Assembly (NCBI GenBank): GCA_012840485.1
Contig: DULG01000019.1
Span: 186,001-250,000 of the forward strand
Reading direction: 5' to 3'
Origin: Clostridia bacterium
Lineage (GTDB): Bacteria > Bacillota > Thermoanaerobacteria > Thermoanaerobacterales > Thermoanaerobacteraceae
Length of the DNA stretch: 64,000 nt
Below, one piece after another: positions 28,441-36,908 of this stretch. The position numbers were made by a program, and so were the translations under genes. Under the pieces are notes generated by a model. That model was not told the origin of the DNA. It saw only the letters and a program-made list of their open reading frames with translations, and made no database searches. How positions within the stretch are numbered: the stretch's first letter is position 1; each line of letters starts with the position of its first letter.

Positions 28441-29306
28441 ACTTCCGACACCCTTTTTGCAATATTAAGATATATCTCTTTTAGTTTCAAAGCATCTTCT
28501 GCCATAGTCCCTCTTGATTCACATATGACAATAGGCTCCATCTTTCTTTCACAGAAAAGCTGTGCTAAAGGTTCAAATTCTGGCCCATATTGAGTGTCTT
28601 TTAATGTCCAATGCCTTTTTTCTCCCTGAACTGTGTATTCAATTCTACTAAAATGGACGTGTATCTTTTTCGCCCTTTCTTTTCCCAAATACTTTTCAAT
28701 AATATCCAAAACCTCTGCATAATCTTCTATAGACTTAAACCTTCCATTATCTCTAGCATGCAAATGGGCAAAGTCTATTGTAGGTATAAGCCTTTCATCT
28801 AACTGGCACAATTCTAATACCTCTTCTAAAGTACCTAATTGGTTTTTCTTTCCCATTGTCTCCGGACACAGGGTTATGTAACTAAGTCCCCTGTTTTCTA
28901 CTTCTTTCAAAATCTCTTTCAGTACCTTTTTTGCTCTTTTTAAAGCTTCTTCTCTTTCTCCTTCTGATGCAGAACCAGGATGAAAAGTAATCCTCTTTGC
29001 CCCCATCCAATTTCCAGCAATTAAACTATCTATCAAATATTTTCTTGAATTTTCTATTTTTACCTCATCTGTAGAAGCCAAATTTATATAGTAAGGGGCA
29101 TGAATAGTGATTGTGATCCCAAAATTTCCTGCATTTTCTCTAAGCTCACGAGCTAAATTTTCACTCATTTTTACTCCTCTAGAAAAAGAGTACTCGTATG
29201 CATCAAGTCCCATATTGTAGAGCCATTCTGGCATCTCAACAGAGGACTTATGCCCTTCCTCATAAAAACTATCGGAAATTCCTGATGGTCCAAACCTTAC
29301 TGTCAA
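28437..29306 (-). CDS. Endonuclease IV-like TIM-barrel protein
   Basis: A 289-aa protein of the AP endonuclease 2 / xylose isomerase-like TIM-barrel superfamily. Metal-ligand-like residues appear in ITIHAPYYINL, RITFHPGSAS, LCPETMG, PTIDFAHLHAR, KIHVHFSRIE and VICESRG, which is the pattern of endonuclease IV. The length is near that of Nfo (about 280 aa), so DNA repair of abasic sites is plausible, but many barrel paralogues exist. The start is TTG with AGGAG upstream. Its coupling to proB suggests only operon convenience. Confidence 0.8.
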   Translation of the reverse strand: MTVRFGPSGISDSFYEEGHKSSVEMPEWLYNMGLDAYEYSFSRGVKMSENLARELRENAGNFGITITIHAPYYINLASTDEVKIENSRKYLIDSLIAGNWMGAKRITFHPGSASEGEREEALKRAKKVLKEILKEVENRGLSYITLCPETMGKKNQLGTLEEVLELCQLDERLIPTIDFAHLHARDNGRFKSIEDYAEVLDIIEKYLGKERAKKIHVHFSRIEYTVQGEKRHWTLKDTQYGPEFEPLAQLFCERKMEPIVICESRGTMAEDALKLKEIYLNIAKRVSEV

Positions 29307-29312
29307 TTTTTC

Positions 29313-29828
29313 TCATCTCCTCTTAAACCTTATGTAAGCCCTTATAACTTCCTCTGCTACTTCATCAATTGTCATATCAGATACATCAATAGTGTAATCA
29401 GTAAACTTATAAAAAGGTTCTCTCTCTTTGAGCAGTTCTTTTACTTTTCCTTCAGGATTATCTACCATCAAAAGTGGCCTTTCTTTATTTTTTCCTATGT
29501 TCCTTAATATAATTTCTGGCCTAGCTTTAAAACAAATCACAACTCCATTTTTTCTTAATTGTACAATATTTGAAGGATTTAATACAACTCCTCCTCCTGT
29601 AGCAATTACAAAATTTTTTAATCGAGCGACTTTTTTAACTGCTGCCCTTTCCAGTTTTCTAAAATATTCTTCCCCATATTTATCAAAAATATCTGGTACA
29701 GTCATATTTGCCATCTTTTCAATCATTTTATCAGTATCAATGAAGCCAAAAGACATAGTAGTAGCTACTTTTCTCCCAACAGTAGTCTTGCCAGTAGCCA
29801 TGAATCCTGTTAAGACGATATTTTTCAT
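29313..29828 (-). CDS. aroK: Shikimate kinase
   Basis: A 171-aa P-loop kinase that phosphorylates shikimate. Walker A is [15 protein letters not shown], shikimate-binding residues lie in DTDKMIE and [11 protein letters not shown], and the GGGVVL motif and the lid R in [11 protein letters not shown] are present. It lies directly after the last pilus gene (pilO) with 15 nt between, so it may be read from the pilus operon. Confidence 0.96.
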   Translation of the reverse strand: MKNIVLTGFMATGKTTVGRKVATTMSFGFIDTDKMIEKMANMTVPDIFDKYGEEYFRKLERAAVKKVARLKNFVIATGGGVVLNPSNIVQLRKNGVVICFKARPEIILRNIGKNKERPLLMVDNPEGKVKELLKEREPFYKFTDYTIDVSDMTIDEVAEEVIRAYIRFKRR

Positions 29829-29843
29829 TTGTGATTTCCTCCC

Positions 29844-30602
29844 TTAAGGCAACGAAGGTATTTTTTCTTTTAAAATCTTTTCTATAGTGTCGCTTATTAT
29901 CTTATTTACATCTATGTTTTGGGAAGTCGAAGTCTGTTCTCCAATATTTGACTGTCCATTTGATTCTCTATTTTTAGTTTCATCATATAAGGGCTTGAAG
30001 GGATCAACTTTTCCTTTTTGAAACTCTGTAGGTATTGACGTACCTCCACTGTCTTTCATTGAATAAATAAAAGCATTGAGATTTAAAAGAAGATTTTGGT
30101 TACTTTGACCTTTTTCAATGGAAAAACTCTGAATGCTAAAAAGCCTCTTCAAATTTTGCATTTCCTTTAAAAAAGACATAATCTCATCATAATTGCCTAA
30201 AACGACAATATTCACAGGAACTGTAACAAAATCCTCTTTTTTTACATTCCCTCCTTCTTTTTGAGTCTGGTCTACCTTCTCAAAATTTAGGCTTTTTATT
30301 CTCACTCCTGTGTCATTAAGTATTTGCTGTAAATTAAAAAGAAAAATTTCTAAGTCTTTATTTTCCGGTAAAATTTCATTTAGATCTTTTAATTGAATTT
30401 GTTCATTAGCTAAATTTTCTTTTAAGTTTTTGTCTTTCAAATTACTCAGTTGCTGTAAAATTTGTTTTTTACTCTGTAAATCCGCCGATAAATTTTTTAT
30501 CTCTAAAATTTTTGGGGTTAAATAATATTGATAGTAAATAGCGATAACTCCAAATATTATGGCAAAATAAATTAATACCTTTTCTCTCTTCGTAAGTTTC
30601 AT
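29844..30602 (-). CDS. pilO: Type IV pilus assembly protein PilO
   Basis: A 252-aa inner-membrane protein with one helix (about 10-30, VLIYFAIIFGVIAIYYQYYL), a coiled coil (about 33-85), and a ferredoxin-like domain (about 95-190). The Ser/Asn/Gln-rich tail is variable. PilO pairs with PilN to align the pilus base. Sequence identity in this family is low; the call rests on topology and the pilMNO order. Confidence 0.85.
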   Translation of the reverse strand: MKLTKREKVLIYFAIIFGVIAIYYQYYLTPKILEIKNLSADLQSKKQILQQLSNLKDKNLKENLANEQIQLKDLNEILPENKDLEIFLFNLQQILNDTGVRIKSLNFEKVDQTQKEGGNVKKEDFVTVPVNIVVLGNYDEIMSFLKEMQNLKRLFSIQSFSIEKGQSNQNLLLNLNAFIYSMKDSGGTSIPTEFQKGKVDPFKPLYDETKNRESNGQSNIGEQTSTSQNIDVNKIISDTIEKILKEKIPSLP

Positions 30603-31136
30603 TTACGATACCACCTTGATTTTTACTTGCAAAACATATTTTAAAAAGCCTTTATCAGTTGACTCTACAGATACCACTTTAACATCTTCTACATATCCTA
30701 CACTTCTTATATTAAGCATAAATACTGCTATGTCAGACTCTGAAACAGCTTCTCCATTTATTTCTAAAATATTTTTTTCATACTTCAACGATTCAATGGA
30801 CACTTTTTCAGGCATATTTAAAGCTATATCTTCTATCAAAACCACTGCATCCAATTTCTGCTTTCGCAAACTTTCTATTATATTTTTCTTTTTTGCTATA
30901 TAGACATATAAATCCTTTATATTTTTCTCCATCACTGAAATATCTTTAAACTTGCTCAATTCCACCTCTGTGTATTTTAAATCGCTATATAGCTTATTTA
31001 TGTATAAAAGTGGTAAAGCCCAAAATACAGATATCACAACTATAATTAAAAAAAACAAAAAAAGGTTAAATATTTGTTTTTTCTTCTTCATCCTTTGGAC
31101 TTTTAATTCTGTTGGTATAAGATTTATATCCTTCAA
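30603..31136 (-). CDS. pilN: Type IV pilus assembly protein PilN
   Basis: A 177-aa bitopic protein. It starts with KDINLIPTEL, the conserved PilN peptide that docks into PilM, followed by a positively charged stretch, a membrane helix (about 22-46) and a periplasmic-type coil and fold. It begins 1 nt after pilM ends and abuts pilO. Confidence 0.92.
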   Translation of the reverse strand: MKDINLIPTELKVQRMKKKKQIFNLFLFFLIIVVISVFWALPLLYINKLYSDLKYTEVELSKFKDISVMEKNIKDLYVYIAKKKNIIESLRKQKLDAVVLIEDIALNMPEKVSIESLKYEKNILEINGEAVSESDIAVFMLNIRSVGYVEDVKVVSVESTDKGFLKYVLQVKIKVVS

Positions 31137-31137
31137 C

Positions 31138-32097
31138 CTATTCCCCCCTCAAAAGGCAGCCGTATGCTGGTAAAAAGTATAAATAATCTTCTACCGGAGG
31201 CATGAAAGCAGGGATTTTAAAATAATTTTCTATGTATTCCTTTAATCCCAAAAGTTTTGACCCACCACCTATGAGAACAATTTTTTGTATGCTTTTATGA
31301 TATGTTGCATAATAAAAGTCAAATATTCTACTAAGCTGCTGAAGCACTTCAGAAAAAGATAAAAATATAGTCTCTTCTATATCCTTATGTCTTTCTTCTC
31401 CAATAATTTTTTTTGTCTTTTTGTACTCCTCTGCTGATTGAAAATTCATATTTAGAGCATTTGCAATTATCTGTGTGATTTTATTTCCACCAAACTCTAT
31501 TCTTCTACTAAAGACATAATTCCCATTGTCAATCACTGTTACATTAGTAGCAGCAGCACCTATATCTATAATTGCTACAATACCCTCAGCCAGTCCTACT
31601 TTTTTATAGGCTTTATAAAGGGAATTGCTATAGACATCAATAGCTTCTAATTTTAATTTTAACATTTCCGACAGCTTAACGTATTTTTCTATTATTTCTT
31701 TTGGTGAAGAGGCAATTAAAACCCTAATTTTTTTATCTTTTTCTCCAAAGGGAGGTAAATATCTATGGTCAATTACATAATTTTCAGCAACAGGAATATA
31801 CTGCTCAATCTCATAGTATAATGCTTTTTCTATTTCTTCCTCTTTCATCGGAGGCAATTCCAAGTCTCTTAGTATATTATAAGAACTAGAAATAGTAAAA
31901 CACACTTGTCTTTCTTTAATGCTATTCTTTTTTATTACTTCAGTAATAGCTTCAACCAATGAGTTCATATCCACAATTTTCCCATCAGTTATAACATTAG
32001 AGGGGGTCTTAATCATTAACCTTTTTCCAAAAAATTTATTTTTCTTTTCCCCTGTCAATATTTTTGTAGTAAGATTCCCTATTTCAATTCCAAGCAT
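31138..32097 (-). CDS. pilM: Type IV pilus assembly ATPase PilM, actin-like
   Basis: A 319-aa cytoplasmic actin/FtsA-fold protein that links PilN to the assembly motor. Nucleotide-binding phosphate loops are seen in GIEIGNLTTKIL and AIIDIGAAATNVTVID, with the adenosine-motif glycine run VLIGGGSKLLGLKEYI. The PilM-typical CFTISSSYNILRDLELPPM is present. It is cytoplasmic with no membrane segment. Confidence 0.94.
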   Translation of the reverse strand: MLGIEIGNLTTKILTGEKKNKFFGKRLMIKTPSNVITDGKIVDMNSLVEAITEVIKKNSIKERQVCFTISSSYNILRDLELPPMKEEEIEKALYYEIEQYIPVAENYVIDHRYLPPFGEKDKKIRVLIASSPKEIIEKYVKLSEMLKLKLEAIDVYSNSLYKAYKKVGLAEGIVAIIDIGAAATNVTVIDNGNYVFSRRIEFGGNKITQIIANALNMNFQSAEEYKKTKKIIGEERHKDIEETIFLSFSEVLQQLSRIFDFYYATYHKSIQKIVLIGGGSKLLGLKEYIENYFKIPAFMPPVEDYLYFLPAYGCLLRGE

Positions 32098-32107
32098 TTT
32101 TTACCTC

Positions 32108-32368
32108 CTAATGACGCCTATTATTGTTTACTTTTATAGCAGCCATTGTTATTGCTTTTATTATATCTACTTCAAATTGCCTTACTAATTCATTTGTCTT
32201 TACATAAAGTTCTCCTTCCTCTGTAACCACATACTTGGGAGGTAAATTATTTAAAGCCAAAGCTTTTATATCCATTCTACACCTATCACATTTGCAAACG
32301 TCCAAGTTTTTCAAAACCTTGTCCATCATCTGGTCAACTGCCTCTTCCATGTAATTTTTAAGATGCAT
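32108..32368 (-). CDS. ComFB family protein
   Basis: An 86-aa protein of the late-competence ComFB family: NYMEEAVDQMMDKVL then three cysteines (C25, C27, C30 in CKCDRC), DIKALALNNLPPKY and LVRQFEVDIIKAI. ATG 32368 has GGAGAGG 5 nt upstream and matches the usual family start; the ORF-track start at 32398 runs into the PilX gene. ComFB proteins in cyanobacteria have been reported as cyclic-dinucleotide receptors linked to type IV pili. Location between pilX-like and pilM genes behind a c-di-GMP riboswitch makes that role attractive, but it is inference. Confidence 0.88.
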   Translation of the reverse strand: MHLKNYMEEAVDQMMDKVLKNLDVCKCDRCRMDIKALALNNLPPKYVVTEEGELYVKTNELVRQFEVDIIKAITMAAIKVNNNRRH

Positions 32369-32382
32369 AAAATCCTCTCCCA

Positions 32383-32916
32383 TCATTTTATTTCCCACTT
32401 AGATATAGTAAGTGGGTTTGGTGATTCTAGATTGATAACCAGTTGAGCATATCCTTCTTTTTTAACGTTTTTATACTCCCCTTCAGAGTATATGTGTATA
32501 GTATAAGTAAGTCTAACATAATTACTGTCTAAACTAATACTTTTCACAGTATACTTCTGACCATTATCTCCTAAATACCCTGTTTGGGGATATTTACTGA
32601 AAACATTTTGCTGAAGGTATGAAGCCACATCTATATAAATGTCTTGTACCAAAATTTCATTTGAAACTTTGCCAGCATTTGAATTAATTTTTGTCCTCGC
32701 TATATTTGACAAAGCATTTAATAAATCAGAATTAAACTCACTCTTTGCTTTTTCTAATCCAGCTTCTGCAGCATAAGTAGCTGATATAGAATTTGCGTAA
32801 GCATAAGACATTTTATAATTAGCAACAGCTACTTCCAATATTGCAACACCTAAAACTGTAAGAATTAAAATTACCATCAGAGTAAAAATTAAAGCAGAAC
32901 CTCTCTCATTGGACAT
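32383..32916 (-). CDS. PilX-like minor pilin
   Basis: A 177-aa membrane-tethered protein with the PilX N-terminal pattern RGSALIFTLMVILILTVLG, a helix at 8-30, and the AAEAGLEKAKSEF segment typical of PilX_N domains. No prepilin-peptidase G-F/M-T-L-I-E site is present; PilX-type proteins have a variant site. It overlaps the PilW-like gene by 11 nt. Confidence 0.82.
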   Translation of the reverse strand: MSNERGSALIFTLMVILILTVLGVAILEVAVANYKMSYAYANSISATYAAEAGLEKAKSEFNSDLLNALSNIARTKINSNAGKVSNEILVQDIYIDVASYLQQNVFSKYPQTGYLGDNGQKYTVKSISLDSNYVRLTYTIHIYSEGEYKNVKKEGYAQLVINLESPNPLTISKWEIK

Positions 32917-33388
32917 TTATATCACTCTTTCTTAAAAAAACATCAGTGGAAAGTGAAAACTTATTTAAACCCTTATCATCACTTTGTCCGATTATTTCAA
33001 TGTTTATCATGTTACGACTTTTTTGAATTATATTAAATTCGTAAATCTTTACAGCTAATTCATGCCCCTTATTGTCATCTACATATAAAGCATGTTTTTT
33101 ATTATCTAACCGTATAGTAATTCCATTGCTGTCATTCACATCTTTTATTGTCAAGCCATGACCATTATCAATAATAATAACTTCAGAAGGACCTTTTTCT
33201 AGTAATGATACAATATAATTCATTGCAAATCTCACATTCTGCTCTACATCTATGCTATTTTGTGTGCCTGTAAAGGATTTGTATCCTGAATAATACAAAG
33301 AAGAATAAACTCCTATCACAATCCCCAATATAGCTAATGTTACAATAAGTTCTATAAGTGTAAAACCGCCTTCTTTTTTCACCACCAT
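32906..33388 (-). CDS. PilW-like minor pilin
   Basis: A prepilin of about 160 aa with the cleavage and helix motif GGFTLIELIVTLAILGIVIGVY, cleaved after the Gly and N-methylated by PilD. The C-terminal region is a short beta-rich domain. ATG 33388 (GGTGG 5 nt upstream) and ATG 33400 are both possible; the longer form overlaps the previous gene by 22 nt. It probably primes pilus assembly together with the PilV-, FimT- and PilX-like proteins. Confidence 0.82.
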   Translation of the reverse strand: MVVKKEGGFTLIELIVTLAILGIVIGVYSSLYYSGYKSFTGTQNSIDVEQNVRFAMNYIVSLLEKGPSEVIIIDNGHGLTIKDVNDSNGITIRLDNKKHALYVDDNKGHELAVKIYEFNIIQKSRNMINIEIIGQSDDKGLNKFSLSTDVFLRKSDINVQ

Positions 33389-34056
33389 TTTAACCACCAT
33401 GGAACTTTAACACCGGCAATTTCTGAAGCTTTTATTCCTATCTTTTTTAAACTTGTAATTCCCTGTTTTATCATGTCAATAATGGTATCTACTATAATAG
33501 AAAGTTTATTTTTAGTATCCTTATTCCAACCTAATTTAAAAACCACAAAGCCTAAAAACAATAGAGTCCATGTAGCTATTATTATTATTGTTATTAACCT
33601 TACTAAATACTTTATAAAATCACTGCTGCTGTCATTCCCTCCACTTTGGTTTTCCTCAGAAGGCATCACCACAGGTACATATGAGGTTATCTCTGTCTTA
33701 GGTGCAATAGCATATAATGTATAAGCAGGCAATTTTGAATTAATTTTAAAAACTTGTATTTGGTATTCCATAAGTCCATTTCCTAAGTCTATGGGATCTT
33801 TGGGTATTGAAATATTAAAGCCCAAAGGAAGTGAAAAGTTTTCTAAATCTTTATTTGTTGTTATATTTCCCGCCTTTATATTTTCTACGATTGTCTGTGC
33901 AATTGTAGCTTCTTCTGTCTTTATTTTAGAATCAGCAGAAGTAATAGCAGATTGACTAAAAATTCCTAATAACGGTATTGCCACTATTGCAAATATTGCA
34001 ATAGAGACAAGTACTTCTATTAAAGTCATTCCCTTATCATTTTTCAGAAATCTCAT
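33379..34056 (-). CDS. PilV-like minor prepilin with a second membrane segment
   Basis: A 225-aa prepilin with the cleavage site DKGMTLIEVLVSIAIFAIVAIP. Unlike ordinary minor pilins it continues after a Ser/Gly linker (EENQSGGNDSSSDF, about 132-146) into a second strongly hydrophobic helix (about 150-172, RLITIIIIATWTLLFLGFVV) and an amphipathic tail ending PWWLKWW. The extra part is in frame and ends at the overlap with the next gene, so it does not look like a frameshift read-through. I do not know a family with this layout. Confidence 0.78.
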   Translation of the reverse strand: MRFLKNDKGMTLIEVLVSIAIFAIVAIPLLGIFSQSAITSADSKIKTEEATIAQTIVENIKAGNITTNKDLENFSLPLGFNISIPKDPIDLGNGLMEYQIQVFKINSKLPAYTLYAIAPKTEITSYVPVVMPSEENQSGGNDSSSDFIKYLVRLITIIIIATWTLLFLGFVVFKLGWNKDTKNKLSIIVDTIIDMIKQGITSLKKIGIKASEIAGVKVPWWLKWW

Positions 34057-34066
34057 AAAATCACTC

Positions 34067-34516
34067 CTAATAATCGCCCTTTATCATAATACGCCCTGTA
34101 GCAGGAAGCACAGTTATATAAATTTCTTTTTTGTCATTTTTTAAAGTTATTGTACAACCTCCATGTGAGGGTACACCCATTTCATTAAACCTTATCTCTT
34201 TTTGTATATTTTTCTCTATTGTGATTCCTGTAGGCAAATCTTTTATCTTGATATTTTTATCGTCCTCATATTTATTTATATAATAGCCGGTTTTATCAAC
34301 TTTTGTTTCAAAATATAAAATTTCTTTATCAAATATGCTCCTCTGCTGTATATACCTCAAATCTTTAACAACCTCTTGGGCTGTTATGGTAAGCCTTACA
34401 TTTGATTTAGAACCATCAAAAAAGTTGGTAGAAGGAATAACTATAAAGGCTATAACAGATAAAACTGCCAAAACTGTTACAAGCTCTATTAAAGTTAACC
34501 CCTCTTCCCCTTTCAT
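34067..34516 (-). CDS. FimT/GspH-like minor prepilin
   Basis: A 149-aa prepilin with EEGLTLIELVTVLAVLSVIAF, a GspH-type globular domain (ITAQEVVKDLRYIQQRSIF, NEMGVPSHGGCTITLKN) and a final TGRIMIKGDY. FimT-type minor pilins bind DNA in some naturally competent bacteria, which would fit a competence role, but that cannot be read here. AGAGG precedes the start. Confidence 0.88.
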   Translation of the reverse strand: MKGEEGLTLIELVTVLAVLSVIAFIVIPSTNFFDGSKSNVRLTITAQEVVKDLRYIQQRSIFDKEILYFETKVDKTGYYINKYEDDKNIKIKDLPTGITIEKNIQKEIRFNEMGVPSHGGCTITLKNDKKEIYITVLPATGRIMIKGDY

Positions 34517-34520
34517 AAGC

Positions 34521-35279
34521 CTAACCTCTTATCAGTTTTATATAGAAGTTCAAAATCTCGTAGCCGTACAAGATGGAAATAAGCCAAGCAAGTGAAATAT
34601 AAGGTGCAAAAGAAATGTAATCTTTCCTTCCTTTTATTTTTAAAGCCACAAGTATAGCGCCAGCTAATGCTCCAATAACAACAGAAAGGAAAAGTGTTAC
34701 AATTGTAAGTTTCCATCCTACAAAAAGTCCGATTAATGCCATAAGTTTTATGTCTCCTCCTCCCATCTCTCCTCCTGAAATTAAAGAGATGAGAAGGAGA
34801 ATTCCTCCACCTAACAGCAATCCTATTATGTAATCCATAAAACCATAATTGTACATCAACATTCTAAAAATTATTCCACCTATAAAGCCAGCGATGATGA
34901 TTTTATTAGGTATTATTTTATGTTCCATATCAATAAAACTTATTGAAATCAAGAGAGAAGCTAAAAATATGTAAGAAAAAGCTTTAAAATCCAAACCAAA
35001 TTTATAATAAATTATTAGAAACAAAATTCCAGTAAGGGTCTCAACAACAGGATACCTTATTGAGATTTTTTCTTTGCAATACCTACATCTTCCTTTAAGT
35101 AAAATATAACTCAATATGGGCATTAAATCAATAGCGTTTAACTCATGTTCACATTTAGGACAGTGAGAAGGCGGATAGACTATTGACTCTTTTCTAGGGG
35201 TTCTATATATCACCACATTTAAAAAACTTCCTATAATTGTGCCAAATAAAAATATGAGTATGTAAAGTAGTATTTTCAT
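34521..35279 (-). CDS. pilD: Prepilin peptidase / N-methyltransferase
   Basis: A 252-aa polytopic aspartic protease that cleaves prepilin leaders and methylates the new N-terminus. It has the N-terminal cytoplasmic domain with two Cys pairs (CPKCEHEL, CRYCKEK) and the catalytic aspartates in FIDMEHKIIPN and GGGDIKLMALIGLF. About seven membrane helices follow the pattern of the A24A family. AGGAGG precedes the start. Confidence 0.96.
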   Translation of the reverse strand: MKILLYILIFLFGTIIGSFLNVVIYRTPRKESIVYPPSHCPKCEHELNAIDLMPILSYILLKGRCRYCKEKISIRYPVVETLTGILFLIIYYKFGLDFKAFSYIFLASLLISISFIDMEHKIIPNKIIIAGFIGGIIFRMLMYNYGFMDYIIGLLLGGGILLLISLISGGEMGGGDIKLMALIGLFVGWKLTIVTLFLSVVIGALAGAILVALKIKGRKDYISFAPYISLAWLISILYGYEILNFYIKLIRG

Positions 35280-35286
35280 AATGACC

Positions 35287-35328
35287 TCCTAAAAAAATAG
35301 TAAGGAGGGCACAAAAATGTGCCCGTGG
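35287..35328 (-). terminator. Hairpin after the major pilin gene, partial terminator or mRNA stabiliser
   Basis: GGGCACA pairs with TGTGCCC over an AAAA/TTTT loop (35307-35324). On the minus strand it is followed by CCTTACTATTTTTTT, so a delayed T-run exists. It lies between pilin and pilD inside the operon, a place where partial termination would give excess pilin. Confidence 0.6.
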
Positions 35329-35332
35329 GATG

Positions 35333-35659
35333 TTATTTTTTTATATATACCTTATGATTATTATCTAACTCAAATGTTCCACCTTGCTGCGGAGTTGGTA
35401 TTTCGTCAATATAGTCAGGTTTAAGCTCATGTAAATCTGTTGAAGGATACGTTCCTTTCTCAATATAATATCTCTCCACAGCATTTTGTAAAATTTTTAA
35501 ATTTGCCTCATCAGCATTAGTCTTAGCATTTGACAATGAAGTTGTCACTCTTGGCACTGCAATGGTTGCCAGTATTCCTAAAATTGCAATGACAACAATC
35601 AATTCAATTAATGTAAAACCTCTCTCATCCTTGTTTAATGCTTTTACAAACCATTCCAT
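35333..35659 (-). CDS. pilA: Type IV major pilin candidate, PilA/ComGC-like
   Basis: A 108-aa prepilin: short leader to DERG, then FTLIELIVVIAILGILATIAVPRV, the classic hydrophobic helix with Glu5 and Pro22, and a compact C-terminal domain with a GTYPSTDLHEL loop like type II pseudopilin G or ComGC. It is the most regular pilin here and is followed by a stabilising hairpin, so I take it as the major subunit (inference). Confidence 0.9.
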   Translation of the reverse strand: MEWFVKALNKDERGFTLIELIVVIAILGILATIAVPRVTTSLSNAKTNADEANLKILQNAVERYYIEKGTYPSTDLHELKPDYIDEIPTPQQGGTFELDNNHKVYIKK

Positions 35660-35686
35660 CCTTTTTCACCCCCTTTCCCAATCGAA

Positions 35687-36898
35687 TTACTTCCCTATGA
35701 AATTGTATAACTCAAACAGTGGCATGATAATTGAGATAACTATAAATCCCACCACTGTAGCTAACATGACAATTATCAATGGTTCTAGTAAAGTTGTCAT
35801 CTGTGACACTGCTGTATCTACTTCTCCATCATAAAAATCAGCAGTTTTATTTAATATGCTATCTAAAGATCCTGAACTTTCTCCTACACTTATCATCTGA
35901 ATTACCATTGGCGGAAAAATGCCAATTCTTTTTAAAGGTTCTGAAAGGGGTAAGCCTTTTTTTACATCCTCTTGAGCTTTCCTAAGACCTTCTGCTACAA
36001 CTGTGTTGCCCACGACTTTTTCTACTACTTCCATTGCCTTAATGAGTGGTATCCCTGCACTTATCAAAGTCCCTAGAGTCCTTGTGAATCTAGAGGTCAA
36101 AATCTTTCTGTTTAAAGGTCCAAAGATTGGCATGTTTAAAAGCATTCTGTCGTAAATATACCTTCCTTGAGGGGTTTTTAAAAAACTAGAACTCAAATAA
36201 GAAAGAATTAAAATTGTCCCTATATACAGGTACCAGTATTGAGATATGGAAGTACTTATAGCAATGAGTATTAACGTAGGCAGTGGCAACTGTGCTCCTG
36301 CATTTTTAAACATACCTACAAAAATAGGTAAAACATTTGTCAAAAGAAAAATAACAACTAATACAGCTACAACAGATACAATAAGAGGATAAGTCAAAGC
36401 AGACTTTACTTTTTGATTTAATTCATTTTCCTTCTCATAGTGGTCCGCCATTTCATTCATTACTTTATCAAGAGTTCCACTCACTTCCCCTACTTCCACC
36501 ATGTTGTACAAAAGCATAGGAAAAACATCACTGTGTCTTTTCATCGCATCAGAAAGAGTTCTCCCTTTCTGAACTTCTTCATAGACTTCTTGCAAAGCAT
36601 TTTTCAGTCTCTTATTCTCTACTTGTTCCCTCATGGTAGCCAAAGACGTCACTATAGGCAGTCCTGCATTTATCAAAGTGGCAAATTGTCTACAGAAGAC
36701 AGCAATATCTTTTACTTTTACTCTTTTAAAAGAAGTAAAATCAAGTATGTCCTGTTTGACTATTTCCTCTCTTATGTCAATTATGTAATAATTCCTCTGT
36801 TTTAAAATATCAATACATTGGCCTTTTGAATCAACCTCCAAAGTCCCTGTAACGAGATTTCCTCCCATATCCCTTGCCCTATATGCATACAACGGCAT
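35687..36898 (-). CDS. pilC: Type IV pilus platform protein PilC
   Basis: A 403-aa inner-membrane platform protein with two GspF domains (about 65-190 and 270-395) and three membrane helices (about 165-190, 215-235, 370-395). Motifs FCRQFATLINAGLPIV and LLYNMVEVGEVSGTLD occur in the first repeat and RFTRTLGTLISAGIPL and MISVGESSGSLD in the second. It bridges the motor ATPases and the growing pilus. Confidence 0.95.
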   Translation of the reverse strand: MPLYAYRARDMGGNLVTGTLEVDSKGQCIDILKQRNYYIIDIREEIVKQDILDFTSFKRVKVKDIAVFCRQFATLINAGLPIVTSLATMREQVENKRLKNALQEVYEEVQKGRTLSDAMKRHSDVFPMLLYNMVEVGEVSGTLDKVMNEMADHYEKENELNQKVKSALTYPLIVSVVAVLVVIFLLTNVLPIFVGMFKNAGAQLPLPTLILIAISTSISQYWYLYIGTILILSYLSSSFLKTPQGRYIYDRMLLNMPIFGPLNRKILTSRFTRTLGTLISAGIPLIKAMEVVEKVVGNTVVAEGLRKAQEDVKKGLPLSEPLKRIGIFPPMVIQMISVGESSGSLDSILNKTADFYDGEVDTAVSQMTTLLEPLIIVMLATVVGFIVISIIMPLFELYNFIGK

Positions 36899-36908
36899 AT
36901 AATCACCT

